Assembly: GCA_003169895.1 (NCBI GenBank)
Contig: PNAE01000007.1
Location: 1,068,314-1,132,313 of the forward strand
Direction: 5' to 3'
Length of the DNA stretch: 64,000 bases
Origin: Gemmatimonadota bacterium
GTDB taxonomy: Bacteria; Gemmatimonadota; Gemmatimonadetes; Gemmatimonadales; GWC2-71-9
Shown: piece by piece, positions 21,032-30,484 of the stretch
How positions within the stretch are numbered: position 1 is the first letter of the stretch
How the letters are laid out: every line of letters begins with the position of its first letter
Notes under the pieces: generated by a model
What the model was told of the DNA's origin: nothing
Seen by the model: the letters and a program-made list of their open reading frames with translations, nothing else
The model's database searches: none
Translations under genes and position numbers: made by a program

Positions 21032-23052
21032 GCGACCCCCTTCGCTTCGTCCGGTCGCGCGAGCTGCGGAGCAGCGAGTCGAGACCCCCGCAGCCACACC
21101 CGCGCGGATGACAACACCACTGCCCAGGTGATTGCCAGGAACAGTGCGCACAGCACCGCGTCGATCCGGTCGTTGAAGACGAGGCGTGCGCCGCGTGCGG
21201 CGCCGAGGCTGCCGGCGGTGACAGCCGCAGCGGTCTCCGCGGCGTGGCTCAGGAATCCGAGACGCGGGTCGGCGGAGAACATCTTCTGCCACGATGCGGT
21301 GCTCGTCACGGCGAGCAGCCAGGTCAGCGGTAGTAGCGTCGTCCACGCATAGCGGGCTCGCCCGGCGCGAATGATGAGCGTCGTGCCGACCGACAACGCC
21401 ACTGCGGCGAGCAACTGATTGCTGATACCAAACATCGGCCAGAGTGAATTGATGCCTCCCAGCGGATCGGTGACTCCTTGCAGCAGGAACCAGCCCCACG
21501 CGGCGACAATCACCGCCGAAGTGAGGATGGCGCTGGGATACGACGAAATTCTACCGACCGGCTTCCAGAAGTGTCCTCCGAGTTCCTGAATCATGAAGCG
21601 GCCCACACGCGTACCGGCGTCGATCGTGGTGAGGATGAACAGCGCCTCGAACATGATGGCGAAGTGGTACCACAACGCCATCAAGGGGCGGCCGAACACG
21701 CCGGACAGGATCTGTGCCATCCCGACTGCGAGCGTCGGCGCGCCGCCGGTGCGAGCCAGCAGCGTGGTCTCGCCGACCGAGCGGGCGACCGCTTCGATCT
21801 GGCCGGGCGCGAGCGTAAAGCCCCAGTGCTGCACCGCCAGGACAGCGTGCGCCGCATCGCCGCCGAGGAGGGCGAGCGGGGCGTTCATCGCGAAGTACAC
21901 GCCGGGGTCGAGAATCGATGCCGCGCATATCGCCATCACTGCGACCAACGATTCCATCAACATCGCACCGTACCCGATGACGCGCGCGTCGCTTTCCCGG
22001 TCGAGCATCTTGGGCGTCGTGCCGCTGGACACCAGTGCGTGAAACCCGGAGATCGCGCCGCATGCGATCGTGATGAAGCAGAACGGAAAGAGCGAACCTG
22101 CAAACACCGGACCGGTTCCGTTGACGAACTGGGTGACCGCCGGGAGCTTCATCACCGGGAGCGTGAGGACGATGCCGAACGCGAGTCCGACGATGGTGCC
22201 GAGCTTGACGAAGGTCGACAGATAATCCCGCGGCGCGAGCAGCATCCACACCGGCAACACCGATGCGATGAAGCCGTACCCCATCAGGCCCCACGAGAGC
22301 GTGGTGGCGCTCAGGGTGAACACCGGTGCGAGCGTCGGCGAAGCGGCAATCCAGCGCCCCGCGACCAGTGCCAGCAGCAACAGGACGATCCCTGCGGCGG
22401 TGGCCTCGAGGGTCTTCCCCGGCCGGACCACCTTCATCCAGAAACCCATGCCGAGGGCGATTGGGATAGTACACAAGAGGGTGAAGACGCCCCACGGCGA
22501 CTCGGCGAGTGCCTTGACGATCACCAGCGCGAGCACGGCGAGGAGGATCACCATGATGGCCAGAATGGCAACCATCGCGAGCACGCCCGTGAACGGGCCG
22601 ATCTCTTCCTTCGCCATCTGGCCGAGGGACTTCCCATCGCGGCGGACCGACGCCGCAAGGATGACGAAGTCCTGCACCGCGCCGCCGAGGATCACGCCGA
22701 CCACGATCCAGATGGTGCCCGGCAGGTAGCCGAACTGCGCTGCAAGCACGGGACCCACCAGCGGACCAGCGCCGGCGATGGCCGCGAAATGATGGCCGAA
22801 CAGCACCCAGCGCGACGTGGGGACAAAATCACGGCCGTTCGCCAGGCGATGGGCCGGTGTTACCCGCGCGTCGTTCAGGCCGACAACGCGGTTCGCGAGA
22901 AAGCGACTGTAGAAACGATAGGCGATCAGGTAGGTGCCCACCGCGGCGAGCACGAGCCACGCAGCGTTCACGGTTTCGCCGCGGTGCAGCGCGAGCATCG
23001 CCCATCCGGCGCCGCCGATGCCGGCCACGAGCGTCCAGATGAGGGCAGACAT
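21028..23052 (-). CDS. cstA: Carbon starvation protein A family transporter
   Basis: FGHHFAAIAGAGPLVGPVLAAQFGYLPGTIWIVVGVILGGAVQDF; start set at MSALIWTL because upstream codons fall in a repeat. Confidence 0.95.
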   Translation of the reverse strand: MSALIWTLVAGIGGAGWAMLALHRGETVNAAWLVLAAVGTYLIAYRFYSRFLANRVVGLNDARVTPAHRLANGRDFVPTSRWVLFGHHFAAIAGAGPLVGPVLAAQFGYLPGTIWIVVGVILGGAVQDFVILAASVRRDGKSLGQMAKEEIGPFTGVLAMVAILAIMVILLAVLALVIVKALAESPWGVFTLLCTIPIALGMGFWMKVVRPGKTLEATAAGIVLLLLALVAGRWIAASPTLAPVFTLSATTLSWGLMGYGFIASVLPVWMLLAPRDYLSTFVKLGTIVGLAFGIVLTLPVMKLPAVTQFVNGTGPVFAGSLFPFCFITIACGAISGFHALVSSGTTPKMLDRESDARVIGYGAMLMESLVAVMAICAASILDPGVYFAMNAPLALLGGDAAHAVLAVQHWGFTLAPGQIEAVARSVGETTLLARTGGAPTLAVGMAQILSGVFGRPLMALWYHFAIMFEALFILTTIDAGTRVGRFMIQELGGHFWKPVGRISSYPSAILTSAVIVAAWGWFLLQGVTDPLGGINSLWPMFGISNQLLAAVALSVGTTLIIRAGRARYAWTTLLPLTWLLAVTSTASWQKMFSADPRLGFLSHAAETAAAVTAGSLGAARGARLVFNDRIDAVLCALFLAITWAVVLSSARVWLRGSRLAAPQLARPDEAKGVA

Positions 23053-23060
23053 GGAATGGA

Positions 23061-23112
23061 AGCTAGGAGCTAAGGAGAGACGAGAGAAGAGAGACGTCTC
23101 TCGTCTCTCCTT
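23061..23112. repeat. Heptamer-register inverted repeat (mixed AGCTAAG/GAGAGAC words)
   Basis: AGCTAGG AGCTAAG GAGAGAC GAGAGAA GAGAGAC GTCTCTC GTCTCTC; perfect 16-bp stem 23072-23087 / 23097-23112. Confidence 0.85.
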
Positions 23113-24430
23113 ACATCTTCGGCAGCGGATATCGCTCCAACCATTCCGCTTCGCCATCGAGGCGGGCCAAATAGACACCGTTCTTGCCGAAGCCGACCAG
23201 CCTGGTGTTCGCGGGCAGCTTGACGTGTCCGACGATGCCCTTGCCCTCGGCGATCACGTCATATTTCGGCGCATTGTCGCCGCGCATTCGTTCACGGGCA
23301 ACCCAGAGGCTGCCATTCGGATCGAATGCCGCGACCAGGCCGCTCGACGCGATCGCGGGCTTGGTCGCGGGAAACGGCGCGATCGGAATGTCGGACGGAT
23401 TGAAGGTGAACGACTGCCCGCTTGCGCCCGCGGCCTGTCCTGCGGCACGGCCCGCTTCCACCGCGGCGCGATCTGCACCGGCCGGCGGGGCACCACCACC
23501 GTCACCGCCGCGCATGACGAACACCTGCGTGCCGCCCCCACCGCCACCGTCACCAAACATGATTGTCTGCCCACCACCGCCGTCACCGATCGTCCGATTC
23601 GCCGGGGCCGCCATGCCAACCGAGCTCACCATGTTCTTCATGCCCTGGCGCATCGAATCGGTGATCGCCTGCTGCTCGGCCGCCGAGATGGCGATCGGCT
23701 GGAACGGCAACGGGCCGGTCCGTCCGGTTTCGTGTCCATCGCGTGACCAAATGACCTGGTAACTGTCAGCCAGCACGCGTGCAATGAGACCGTCGTTGCG
23801 GACCGCCCAGGCGTCGCGAAACGGGAAGACCAGGATGCCCTGGGCGTGCGCCTGATCCGCACGCCGGATGTTGATCCGCATGAGTTCCTGATCGGTGGTG
23901 CCGCCCTGGACCAGGCGACGGAGCGATGCGCTCGGCTTCATCGCCTTTGCAGCGGTATCAAACTCGGTGACGGTGTAGTACAGGTTGCCCGACCCGTCCG
24001 TCGCCGACAGTGTGAAGAAACGACTGCCGCTGGGGACCGCCACCGGGATCACTGCTGCGACATCGCCGCTCGGCGTCAGGTGAAGTGCCTTGTGGCCGAG
24101 CGCGTCATATAACAGCAGCGAATCGCCCGGCAGCGGCAGTACCGCGGTGGCAGTCCGATACTCGTCCGGCCCGTCACCCTGCTTGCCGAGCAGCGCGTCA
24201 CCGCCCGTCGCCAGGTCAATCAGGCGGAACGCGGCTTCCTTGGTATCGCTGGCGACGACTCGTCCATCCGGCAGCTCCTGCACGGCAAACACCCGACCCA
24301 GCTGGTACTTCGACCGGGCCACGCGTTTGCCGAGATCAACGGGCGTGGTTCCCTGCGCGGGGGCCGACGACGCGAGCGCGGCGAGCAGGACCGTGGCGGA
24401 CAGCGTCGTTGCCAGACGGGATGGGAGCAT
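23111..24430 (-). CDS. Exported six-bladed beta-propeller-like protein with Gly-rich insert
   Basis: Signal peptide MLPSRLATTLSATVLLAALASSAPAQG; QLGRVFAVQELPDGRVVASDTKEAAFRLIDLATG...KQGDGPDEYR. Confidence 0.75.
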   Translation of the reverse strand: MLPSRLATTLSATVLLAALASSAPAQGTTPVDLGKRVARSKYQLGRVFAVQELPDGRVVASDTKEAAFRLIDLATGGDALLGKQGDGPDEYRTATAVLPLPGDSLLLYDALGHKALHLTPSGDVAAVIPVAVPSGSRFFTLSATDGSGNLYYTVTEFDTAAKAMKPSASLRRLVQGGTTDQELMRINIRRADQAHAQGILVFPFRDAWAVRNDGLIARVLADSYQVIWSRDGHETGRTGPLPFQPIAISAAEQQAITDSMRQGMKNMVSSVGMAAPANRTIGDGGGGQTIMFGDGGGGGGTQVFVMRGGDGGGAPPAGADRAAVEAGRAAGQAAGASGQSFTFNPSDIPIAPFPATKPAIASSGLVAAFDPNGSLWVARERMRGDNAPKYDVIAEGKGIVGHVKLPANTRLVGFGKNGVYLARLDGEAEWLERYPLPKM

Positions 24431-24453
24431 GTGGGTCTCTCCGAGCGGGGAGG

Positions 24454-24565
24454 GGCTGGTGGCTGTTGGCTCGTGGCTATTGGCTGTTGGCTTGTAGCTC
24501 ATCGTTGGCCGCTGGTCGCTGGCAGCCAATAGGCATTAGCCAACAGCCATGAGCCACTAGCTCCC
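24454..24565. repeat. Heptamer inverted repeat, GGCTNNT class
   Basis: Left arm GGCTGGT GGCTGTT GGCTCGT GGCTATT GGCTGTT GGCTTGT AGCTCAT (24454-24502); right arm AGCCAAT AGGCATT AGCCAAC AGCCATG AGCCACT AGCTCCC (24524-24565). Confidence 0.9.
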
Positions 24566-24726
24566 GGCCAGCCAATTGTAACGATTCCCCGGTGTCACCG
24601 AGGGTCGCGACGGCTTGCTCGCCTCCCGATCGGCCCGTAGCTTCGCAGTCCATGCCCTTTCCGTCCGGACGCCATCCTGAGCCGTGGATGGCCGGATCCG
24701 CCGCGTCCGCCGCGGCGCCCGCGACC

Positions 24727-25518
24727 ATGACTGAACCCAAACCCGCCTCCGCGACCGGAAGCTCGGATGGCCGGGTCGCCGTGGTGACTGGTGGCGCGAC
24801 CGGGCTGGGCCGCACCATCGCCATGGAACTGGGTCGCGGCGGCTGCAAGGTCGCCTTCTGCTGGTTTGAGATGGACGGCCGGGACGTCGAGTCGACTGCG
24901 CTCCTCACCGAGACGACGCTTTCGTCGATGGGCATCGAGGTCTACGCGGCACGTTGCGACGTGCGCGACCGGGAGCAGGTGAATCGGTTCGTCGCGGAGG
25001 TCAAGCGCCGTTTCGGCGCAATACATCACCTGATCAACAACGCTGGCATCGCGCATGATGGCGCGCTGTGGCGCCTGACGCCGGCGGACTGGGATGCAGT
25101 GCTCGACACCAACGTGAGCGGCGCGTTCCATTGTATTGCCGCGTGCTCGCCGCACTTCCGTGAGCAGCATTCGGGCAAGGTCGTCAACGTGTCGGCTCAT
25201 CAGGCGACGCGACCCGGATTCGGCGTATCATCGTACGCTGCGAGCAAGGCGGCGCTGGAGGGTCTGACCCGTGCGGCGGCGGTCGAGCTCGGCCCGAGCA
25301 ACGTCAACGTGAATGCCGTCGCACCGGGATTCATTCGCACCGAGCGACTCGATCGCCTGCCGCGCGACCTGATCGAGCGCACCCGCAAGCGCGCCGTGCT
25401 CGGCCGGCTCGCCGAACCGGAGGATATCGCGCGCGTGATCACCTTTCTCTGTTCGGACGCCGCGCGGCACATCACCGGACAGACGATCGTGGTAGACGGG
25501 GGTCTGTCACTGGAATAG
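24727..25518 (+). CDS. SDR-family oxidoreductase (FabG-like)
   Basis: VAVVTGGATGLGRTIA, NNAGIAHDGALWRL, SSYAASKAALEGLTRAAAVELGPSNVNVNAVAPGFIRT, GQTIVVDGG. Start uncertain (24652 also possible). Confidence 0.92.
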   Translation: MTEPKPASATGSSDGRVAVVTGGATGLGRTIAMELGRGGCKVAFCWFEMDGRDVESTALLTETTLSSMGIEVYAARCDVRDREQVNRFVAEVKRRFGAIHHLINNAGIAHDGALWRLTPADWDAVLDTNVSGAFHCIAACSPHFREQHSGKVVNVSAHQATRPGFGVSSYAASKAALEGLTRAAAVELGPSNVNVNAVAPGFIRTERLDRLPRDLIERTRKRAVLGRLAEPEDIARVITFLCSDAARHITGQTIVVDGGLSLE

Positions 25519-25528
25519 GTTTCGGAGT

Positions 25529-26185
25529 GTGACTGACCCCTCTCGCCTGATGCGCCGCGTGACGGTCTGCGCGGCCGCGTTCGTTTTCACGTTGCTGGCA
25601 GGCAGCGGTTGCGCCCACGGGCAGCAGCCGGGCAAGCCGCCGAAGCCATTGCCGGCGCCTGGCCTGCTGCTCGCGCCGCTCGCCGGGCAGCCGATTGCCG
25701 TGCTGCCGGTCACCTACCTCGTGTTCGACAACGTCAGCGGGGGCGGATTGCCGGCAACGCGCCCAGCGCAACTGGCCTGGGCCGACTCCATCCTGGCGGA
25801 CGGATTGCAGGCGCGCGGGCCGGAAGCGGCCTGGATCTGGCCCGCCGAGCTCAGGCGAGTCGCCCGGCGCGCACCGGGCATGGTGACGGATCCCGACCGC
25901 ATGGGCCAGTCGGTGATGCGGTACGAAAATCTCAAGCGGGTGCCGGATCCGTTTCTTTCCAATATCCGTTCGCTGGTCGCGATGACGGGAAGCCGGTTCG
26001 TGCTCATTCCGGCGGCACTCCGATTCACGCAGGTGGGCGACAGCGTCCGGGTGGAAGCCACGCTGGTGCTGGCCGATGCGCGCCTCGGTGTGATTGCATG
26101 GCGCAGCACGCCGATCGCGACCGCGGCATCGGCCGGTGCCGCGCTCGCCGCAACGATCGCACGGATCCTGCCGGACGCACGCTAG
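25529..26185 (+). CDS. Hypothetical exported/lipoprotein
   Basis: Signal-like N-terminus ending in GSGCAHG; no family recognised. Confidence 0.6.
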   Translation: MTDPSRLMRRVTVCAAAFVFTLLAGSGCAHGQQPGKPPKPLPAPGLLLAPLAGQPIAVLPVTYLVFDNVSGGGLPATRPAQLAWADSILADGLQARGPEAAWIWPAELRRVARRAPGMVTDPDRMGQSVMRYENLKRVPDPFLSNIRSLVAMTGSRFVLIPAALRFTQVGDSVRVEATLVLADARLGVIAWRSTPIATAASAGAALAATIARILPDAR

Positions 26186-26186
26186 C

Positions 26187-27203
26187 ATGGGCTACGAAAT
26201 CACCCTGATCCCGGGTGATGGGATCGGTCCCGAAATCACCGCCGCTTCCCTCAAGGTTCTCGACGCCACCGGGCTCAAGTTCAGCTGGGACCGGCAGCTG
26301 GGTGGCATGGCCGCGATCGCCAGCGCCGGTGGTCCGCTTCCGGAGGCGACACTGGCGAGCATCCGGCGCACGCACTTGGCGCTCAAGGGGCCGCTGACGA
26401 CGCCCGTGGGCGAGGGGTTCCGCTCGGTGAACGTTGCGCTCCGCAGGGAATTCGAGCTGTTCGCCAACCTCCGCCCGGCCAGGACGATCGTGCCCGGTGG
26501 ACGCTACGATGGCATCGACATCGTGCTGGTTCGCGAGAATCTCGAAGGGCTTTATGTGGGGCAGGAGCGTTGGGTCGAGCGCGACGGCGATGCGCACGGC
26601 CAGGCCGAATCGGTGGCGGTGGTGACCCGGCGGGGATCGGAGCGCGTCATTCGCTACGCGTTCGAGTACGCGCTGACCCACGGCCGCAAGAACGTCACCC
26701 TGGTTCACAAGGCGAACATCCTCAAGCTGACCTCCGGGCTGTTTCTGGATGTCGGTCGCGAAGTTGCAGCGGAATACGCGGGCCGGGTCGCGATGAACGA
26801 GCTGATCGTCGACAACTGTGCGATGCAGCTGGTGATGCGGCCGGAGCAGTTCGACGTGATCGTGACCACCAACCTGTTCGGTGATATCCTCAGCGACGAG
26901 ATCTCCGGTCTCGTCGGTGGCCTGGGCCTGGCCCCGGGCGGCAACATCGGGGCGCACGGCGCCATCTTTGAAGCGGTACACGGGTCGGCGCCGGACATTG
27001 CGGGCAAGGGCATCGCCAATCCGTCGGCGTTGATTCTGGCCGCAGCGATGATGCTCGACTATCTGGGTGAAGCGGCGGCCGGGGACCGCGTGCGCCGGGC
27101 GATCGTCGCGACGATCGTCGCCGATCGCGTGCGCACGCGCGATCTGGGAGGCACCGCCACCACGGAGGAATTCGGCGATGCCGTCGCCCGTCGGGTGGCG
27201 TGA
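26187..27203 (+). CDS. Isocitrate/isopropylmalate dehydrogenase family protein
   Basis: [82 protein letters not shown]. Confidence 0.95.
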   Translation: MGYEITLIPGDGIGPEITAASLKVLDATGLKFSWDRQLGGMAAIASAGGPLPEATLASIRRTHLALKGPLTTPVGEGFRSVNVALRREFELFANLRPARTIVPGGRYDGIDIVLVRENLEGLYVGQERWVERDGDAHGQAESVAVVTRRGSERVIRYAFEYALTHGRKNVTLVHKANILKLTSGLFLDVGREVAAEYAGRVAMNELIVDNCAMQLVMRPEQFDVIVTTNLFGDILSDEISGLVGGLGLAPGGNIGAHGAIFEAVHGSAPDIAGKGIANPSALILAAAMMLDYLGEAAAGDRVRRAIVATIVADRVRTRDLGGTATTEEFGDAVARRVA

Positions 27204-27468
27204 AGTCCCCTGTGTCGAATGCGGTGAGTTCGTCGCGGGGATCAACTTTGGCGAGCGCTGCGCGGCGTGTCAGGCGCGGCGGCAGCGGCGGGCGAACCGC
27301 GTTGCTTCGCGCACGGCGATCGCGGCGACGCTGCTGATGGCCGCCTCGACGCTCTGGAAACTGCCGCACACCAGCCTGGCCCGGTGGTACGGTGGACTCG
27401 CCATCGGTGCCACCTATTTTCTGGTTCGATTGATCACGAGACGAATTGCGATGGAGGCATTGAAATGA
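27178..27468 (+). CDS. Small zinc-ribbon membrane protein
   Basis: CVEC...CAAC followed by hydrophobic segments; overlaps the upstream dehydrogenase end and the downstream start (ATGA). Confidence 0.6.
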   Translation: MPSPVGWREVPCVECGEFVAGINFGERCAACQARRQRRANRVASRTAIAATLLMAASTLWKLPHTSLARWYGGLAIGATYFLVRLITRRIAMEALK

Positions 27469-28844
27469 AGAGGCGCATTGGCTGTTGGCTCGTGGCCGCG
27501 TTGGCGTGCCCGTCGGTGATCAGCGCACAGGGAAGCGCCGCCGCGACCTCCGTGACACTGTTCAATTCAGGGCGCGTGCTGGTGCGGCGCGTCCTTCCGG
27601 TCAGCCTGCCGGTGGGCAGCTCGACGCGGCCGCTTGATCTCGGCGACTTCGCTCCAGGCACCTTTACCACGCTGGACCCCGGCGTCGTCGTGACCGGGGT
27701 CCGGTTCGATCCGTCAACGTCGGAGGAGGCGCTGCTGCGCCGCAGCGTCGGACGCCAGTTCCAGTTCCCGCGGCCATCGGCGGCGACAGCATCCGCCACG
27801 CTGCTCGCGCTGGATCCCGAGCGGTGGCGGTGGGACTCGAGCGGCAAGGTGATCTTCGGCCGGCCGGGCCAACTCCAGTGGCCGGCGGAACTGGTGCCCA
27901 CGGCGTCATCGACCGACGTGACAATTCGCAGCGACCGGGCGCGCCAGGGTATCAAGGTGATGTACGAGACCTCGGGCGCCGCGTGGAGTGCGACGTACCG
28001 CGTCTTCCTCGGCCCGCAGGGTCGGATCGAGGGAACGGCCTTGGTCGCGTCGGGGCCGCTCGATCTCAGTGACGTCGAAGTGCAACTGCTGGCGGGTGAC
28101 GTCGGCCGGCCAGCGGCGCAGATGCAGCGGGCGTTTGCGGCGAAGGCGGCGCCAATGTCCGAGGCGGCGTCCTCCTATATCGACGGCGTCCCGCAGGAAC
28201 AGGCAGTCGGCGAAGCGCACGTCTACACCCTGCCGAACCGCATGTCGTTCGTGCCCGGGGTGCAATTCATGGTATCGCTTTTCGACCCGACGCCGGCCAG
28301 GGGCGAACGACGGCTGGTGCTCGGCGGCGGGCTGCCGTTCTACGGCGGCTTTGGACAGCAGCAGGACGAGACGCCGGTGCCGGTCGAGGTCGCCTATCGC
28401 TTCGAACGGAAGGCAGGAACTCCCTTCGGTGATCTTGTGTTGCCCGGCGGCGGTGTGAGCGTGTTCGACACCGACAACGCCGGCCGCATGCAGTTGATCG
28501 GCCAAGGGTCGATCGGTCACACGCCGGCGGGAAAGGAACTGCTGATTCCGACTGGAACCGCGTTCGATGTCACGGCCAAACGGGTGCAGACAGCGTTCAG
28601 CACCGCCCGCGCGACGGTGGCGCCGTATTCCACGGTGGCGATGGCGTCGTACCGCGTGACGCTGCAGAACGCGAAGGATTCCGCCGTGGTGGTCGATGTG
28701 CGCGAGGACCGCGGCGGTGAATGGTCGGTCATCGAGAGTTCGATGCCGTCCCAGAAACGCTCGTCGACCCGCGTGGTGTTCGCCGTGCCTGTTGCCGCCA
28801 GGGATTCGGCGGTACTCACCTATCGCGTGCGCGTGGTGTGGTGA
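27465..28844 (+). CDS. DUF4139-like exported protein
   Basis: Signal peptide; VTLFNSGRVLVRRVLPVSLPVGSSTRPLDLGDF...YETSGAAWSATYRVFL...DVEVQLLAGDV; C-terminal VSYRV..LQNAKDSAVVVDVREDRGGEW. Confidence 0.8.
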   Translation: MKRRIGCWLVAALACPSVISAQGSAAATSVTLFNSGRVLVRRVLPVSLPVGSSTRPLDLGDFAPGTFTTLDPGVVVTGVRFDPSTSEEALLRRSVGRQFQFPRPSAATASATLLALDPERWRWDSSGKVIFGRPGQLQWPAELVPTASSTDVTIRSDRARQGIKVMYETSGAAWSATYRVFLGPQGRIEGTALVASGPLDLSDVEVQLLAGDVGRPAAQMQRAFAAKAAPMSEAASSYIDGVPQEQAVGEAHVYTLPNRMSFVPGVQFMVSLFDPTPARGERRLVLGGGLPFYGGFGQQQDETPVPVEVAYRFERKAGTPFGDLVLPGGGVSVFDTDNAGRMQLIGQGSIGHTPAGKELLIPTGTAFDVTAKRVQTAFSTARATVAPYSTVAMASYRVTLQNAKDSAVVVDVREDRGGEWSVIESSMPSQKRSSTRVVFAVPVAARDSAVLTYRVRVVW

Positions 28845-29692
28845 CTCGAGTCACCATCCTGCACTGTTCCGACCTGCATTTCGGGCAGGACGTCGATCTC
28901 GACCAGATCGCCGGGCTCGAGGGGCTGGCGGCCGATCTCGCGCCGAGCGTCGTGGCGATCGCGGGAGACATCACCCAGCGGGCCCGCCACGGCGAGTTCC
29001 AGCGCGCGCTGGTGTTCGTGCAGGCATTGCGGCGCCTTGCGCCGACGCTGATCGTTCCGGGCAATCATGACGTGCAGTGGTGGGCCACGCCGTTCGATGT
29101 AATCGGCGCCGGCCCGAAGTACGAGAAGTACCGCCGCTATTTTGGCGACGACCTCACGCCCACACTGGTCATCGATGGCGCGATCCTCTGCGGCGTGCTC
29201 ACGAGTTATGGCGTGGTCGCGGGATCGATCACGCCGAACCTCAACGACATGGCGGTGAAGGGGCACCTGCCGGCGCGCGAGACCGAACGCGCCGCAATTC
29301 GGTTTGCCGAGGAAAGCCCGGAGCTGTTGCGCGTGATGGTGATGCACCAGAACCTGTTGCGCGGGCGGATCTCCGAGCGCATGGGCCTGGCGCGCTGGCG
29401 CGAGGCGTGGCGCAACGTGATGGCGACCGGTGTGGACCTCGTGCTGTGCGGGCACGATCACGAGGAACGGGCCGGCATCCTGCCCAACGGCGCCGTGGTC
29501 GCGACCGCCGGCACGCACACCGCCCGCACTCGCGGTCGTCGTCCGTCGGCCTGCAACCTGGTCATGGCCGACGCGACATCGATCACCATTCGGCACTACG
29601 TGTGGGATGCGGGTGACCGGGTCTTTCATGCCGGGCCGGAAATCGTGTTCCCGCGGCCGCGGGTCAAGGAGCTACAGGGCACTGGCGGATAA
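28841..29692 (+). CDS. Metallophosphoesterase
   Basis: ILHCSDLHFG, VVAIAGDITQRAR, LIVPGNHDV, LVLCGHDHEE; GTG start overlaps the upstream TGA. Confidence 0.92.
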   Translation: MTRVTILHCSDLHFGQDVDLDQIAGLEGLAADLAPSVVAIAGDITQRARHGEFQRALVFVQALRRLAPTLIVPGNHDVQWWATPFDVIGAGPKYEKYRRYFGDDLTPTLVIDGAILCGVLTSYGVVAGSITPNLNDMAVKGHLPARETERAAIRFAEESPELLRVMVMHQNLLRGRISERMGLARWREAWRNVMATGVDLVLCGHDHEERAGILPNGAVVATAGTHTARTRGRRPSACNLVMADATSITIRHYVWDAGDRVFHAGPEIVFPRPRVKELQGTGG

Positions 29693-30347
29693 GCGCGCGC
29701 AGCTGGAGCTCGGCCTGGTCACGCTCCCCGAGCGCCTGTTTCGCTTGGGCCTGCCACCCGGCACCGCCGTCACCCTCACCCACAACCACACCGTTCTGTT
29801 GAGCTGGCGTACACAGACTGGACTGCGGATGCACGCCGGGTACGCCGCGGCGCCAGACCACGTGCTGCAGGCGATCGTCCGATTCCTCTCGCGTCGCGTG
29901 CCGCGGGTGGAGCGCGCGGCGGCGCGGAAGATCTTCATGGCGTTCCCGGTGGAGCACCATGTCGCGTCACGTCCCAGGGCGGCGCGCCGTGCGAGGCCAG
30001 TCGCGCCGGAGGACCAGGCGCTGATCGAGCGCCTCACCCAGGTGCACGTGGAGTTCAATGCAGGCCACTTTGGCGGCGCGCTGAGCGCCATCGCCATTCA
30101 TCTCTCCGATCGCATGCGCAGACGTCTCGGCGAACTGCATGTGCCCCGTGACGGCGCGCCCGCTGAGATCGTGATTGCCCGGCGCCACATCCGGCGCGAC
30201 CGATGGGCGGCCGTGCTCGACACGCTCCTGCACGAAATGGTGCATCAGTGGCAGGCGGAGACGGGGCGGCCGATCGACCATGGCAAGGAGTTCCGGCGGA
30301 TGGCGAGGCAAGTCGGGGTGTCGCCGAGGGCGGTCGCGGACCTGTGA
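29682..30347 (+). CDS. SprT-like zinc metalloprotease-type protein
   Basis: LHEMVHQWQAETGRPIDHGKEFRRMA (HExxH...HG.EF). Start uncertain (non-ATG). Confidence 0.75.
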   Translation: MADKRAQLELGLVTLPERLFRLGLPPGTAVTLTHNHTVLLSWRTQTGLRMHAGYAAAPDHVLQAIVRFLSRRVPRVERAAARKIFMAFPVEHHVASRPRAARRARPVAPEDQALIERLTQVHVEFNAGHFGGALSAIAIHLSDRMRRRLGELHVPRDGAPAEIVIARRHIRRDRWAAVLDTLLHEMVHQWQAETGRPIDHGKEFRRMARQVGVSPRAVADL

Positions 30348-30447
30348 GGTGAGACGTAAGAGGTGAGACGTAAGAGGTGAGAGGTGAGAGGTAAGAGGGG
30401 TGGATCGTCAGTTCCCTCTCACCTCTCACTTCTTACCTCTTACCTCA
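30345..30447. repeat. Heptamer inverted repeat, GTRAGAS class
   Basis: Left arm GTGAGAC GTAAGAG GTGAGAC GTAAGAG GTGAGAG GTGAGAG GTAAGAG (30349-30397); right arm CTCTCAC CTCTCAC TTCTTAC CTCTTAC CTCA. Confidence 0.92.
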
Positions 30448-30484
30448 GGCTTTATGTTCCCCGCGGCTCCAAGGGAGGTCGGAC

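Noticed and set aside
27474-27500. GGCTGTTGGCTCGTGGCCG resembling GGCTNNT heptamers
   Set aside because: Lies in the signal-peptide coding region (GCWLVAALA) of the DUF4139-like gene, only about three units and no inverted arm; probably coincidence.
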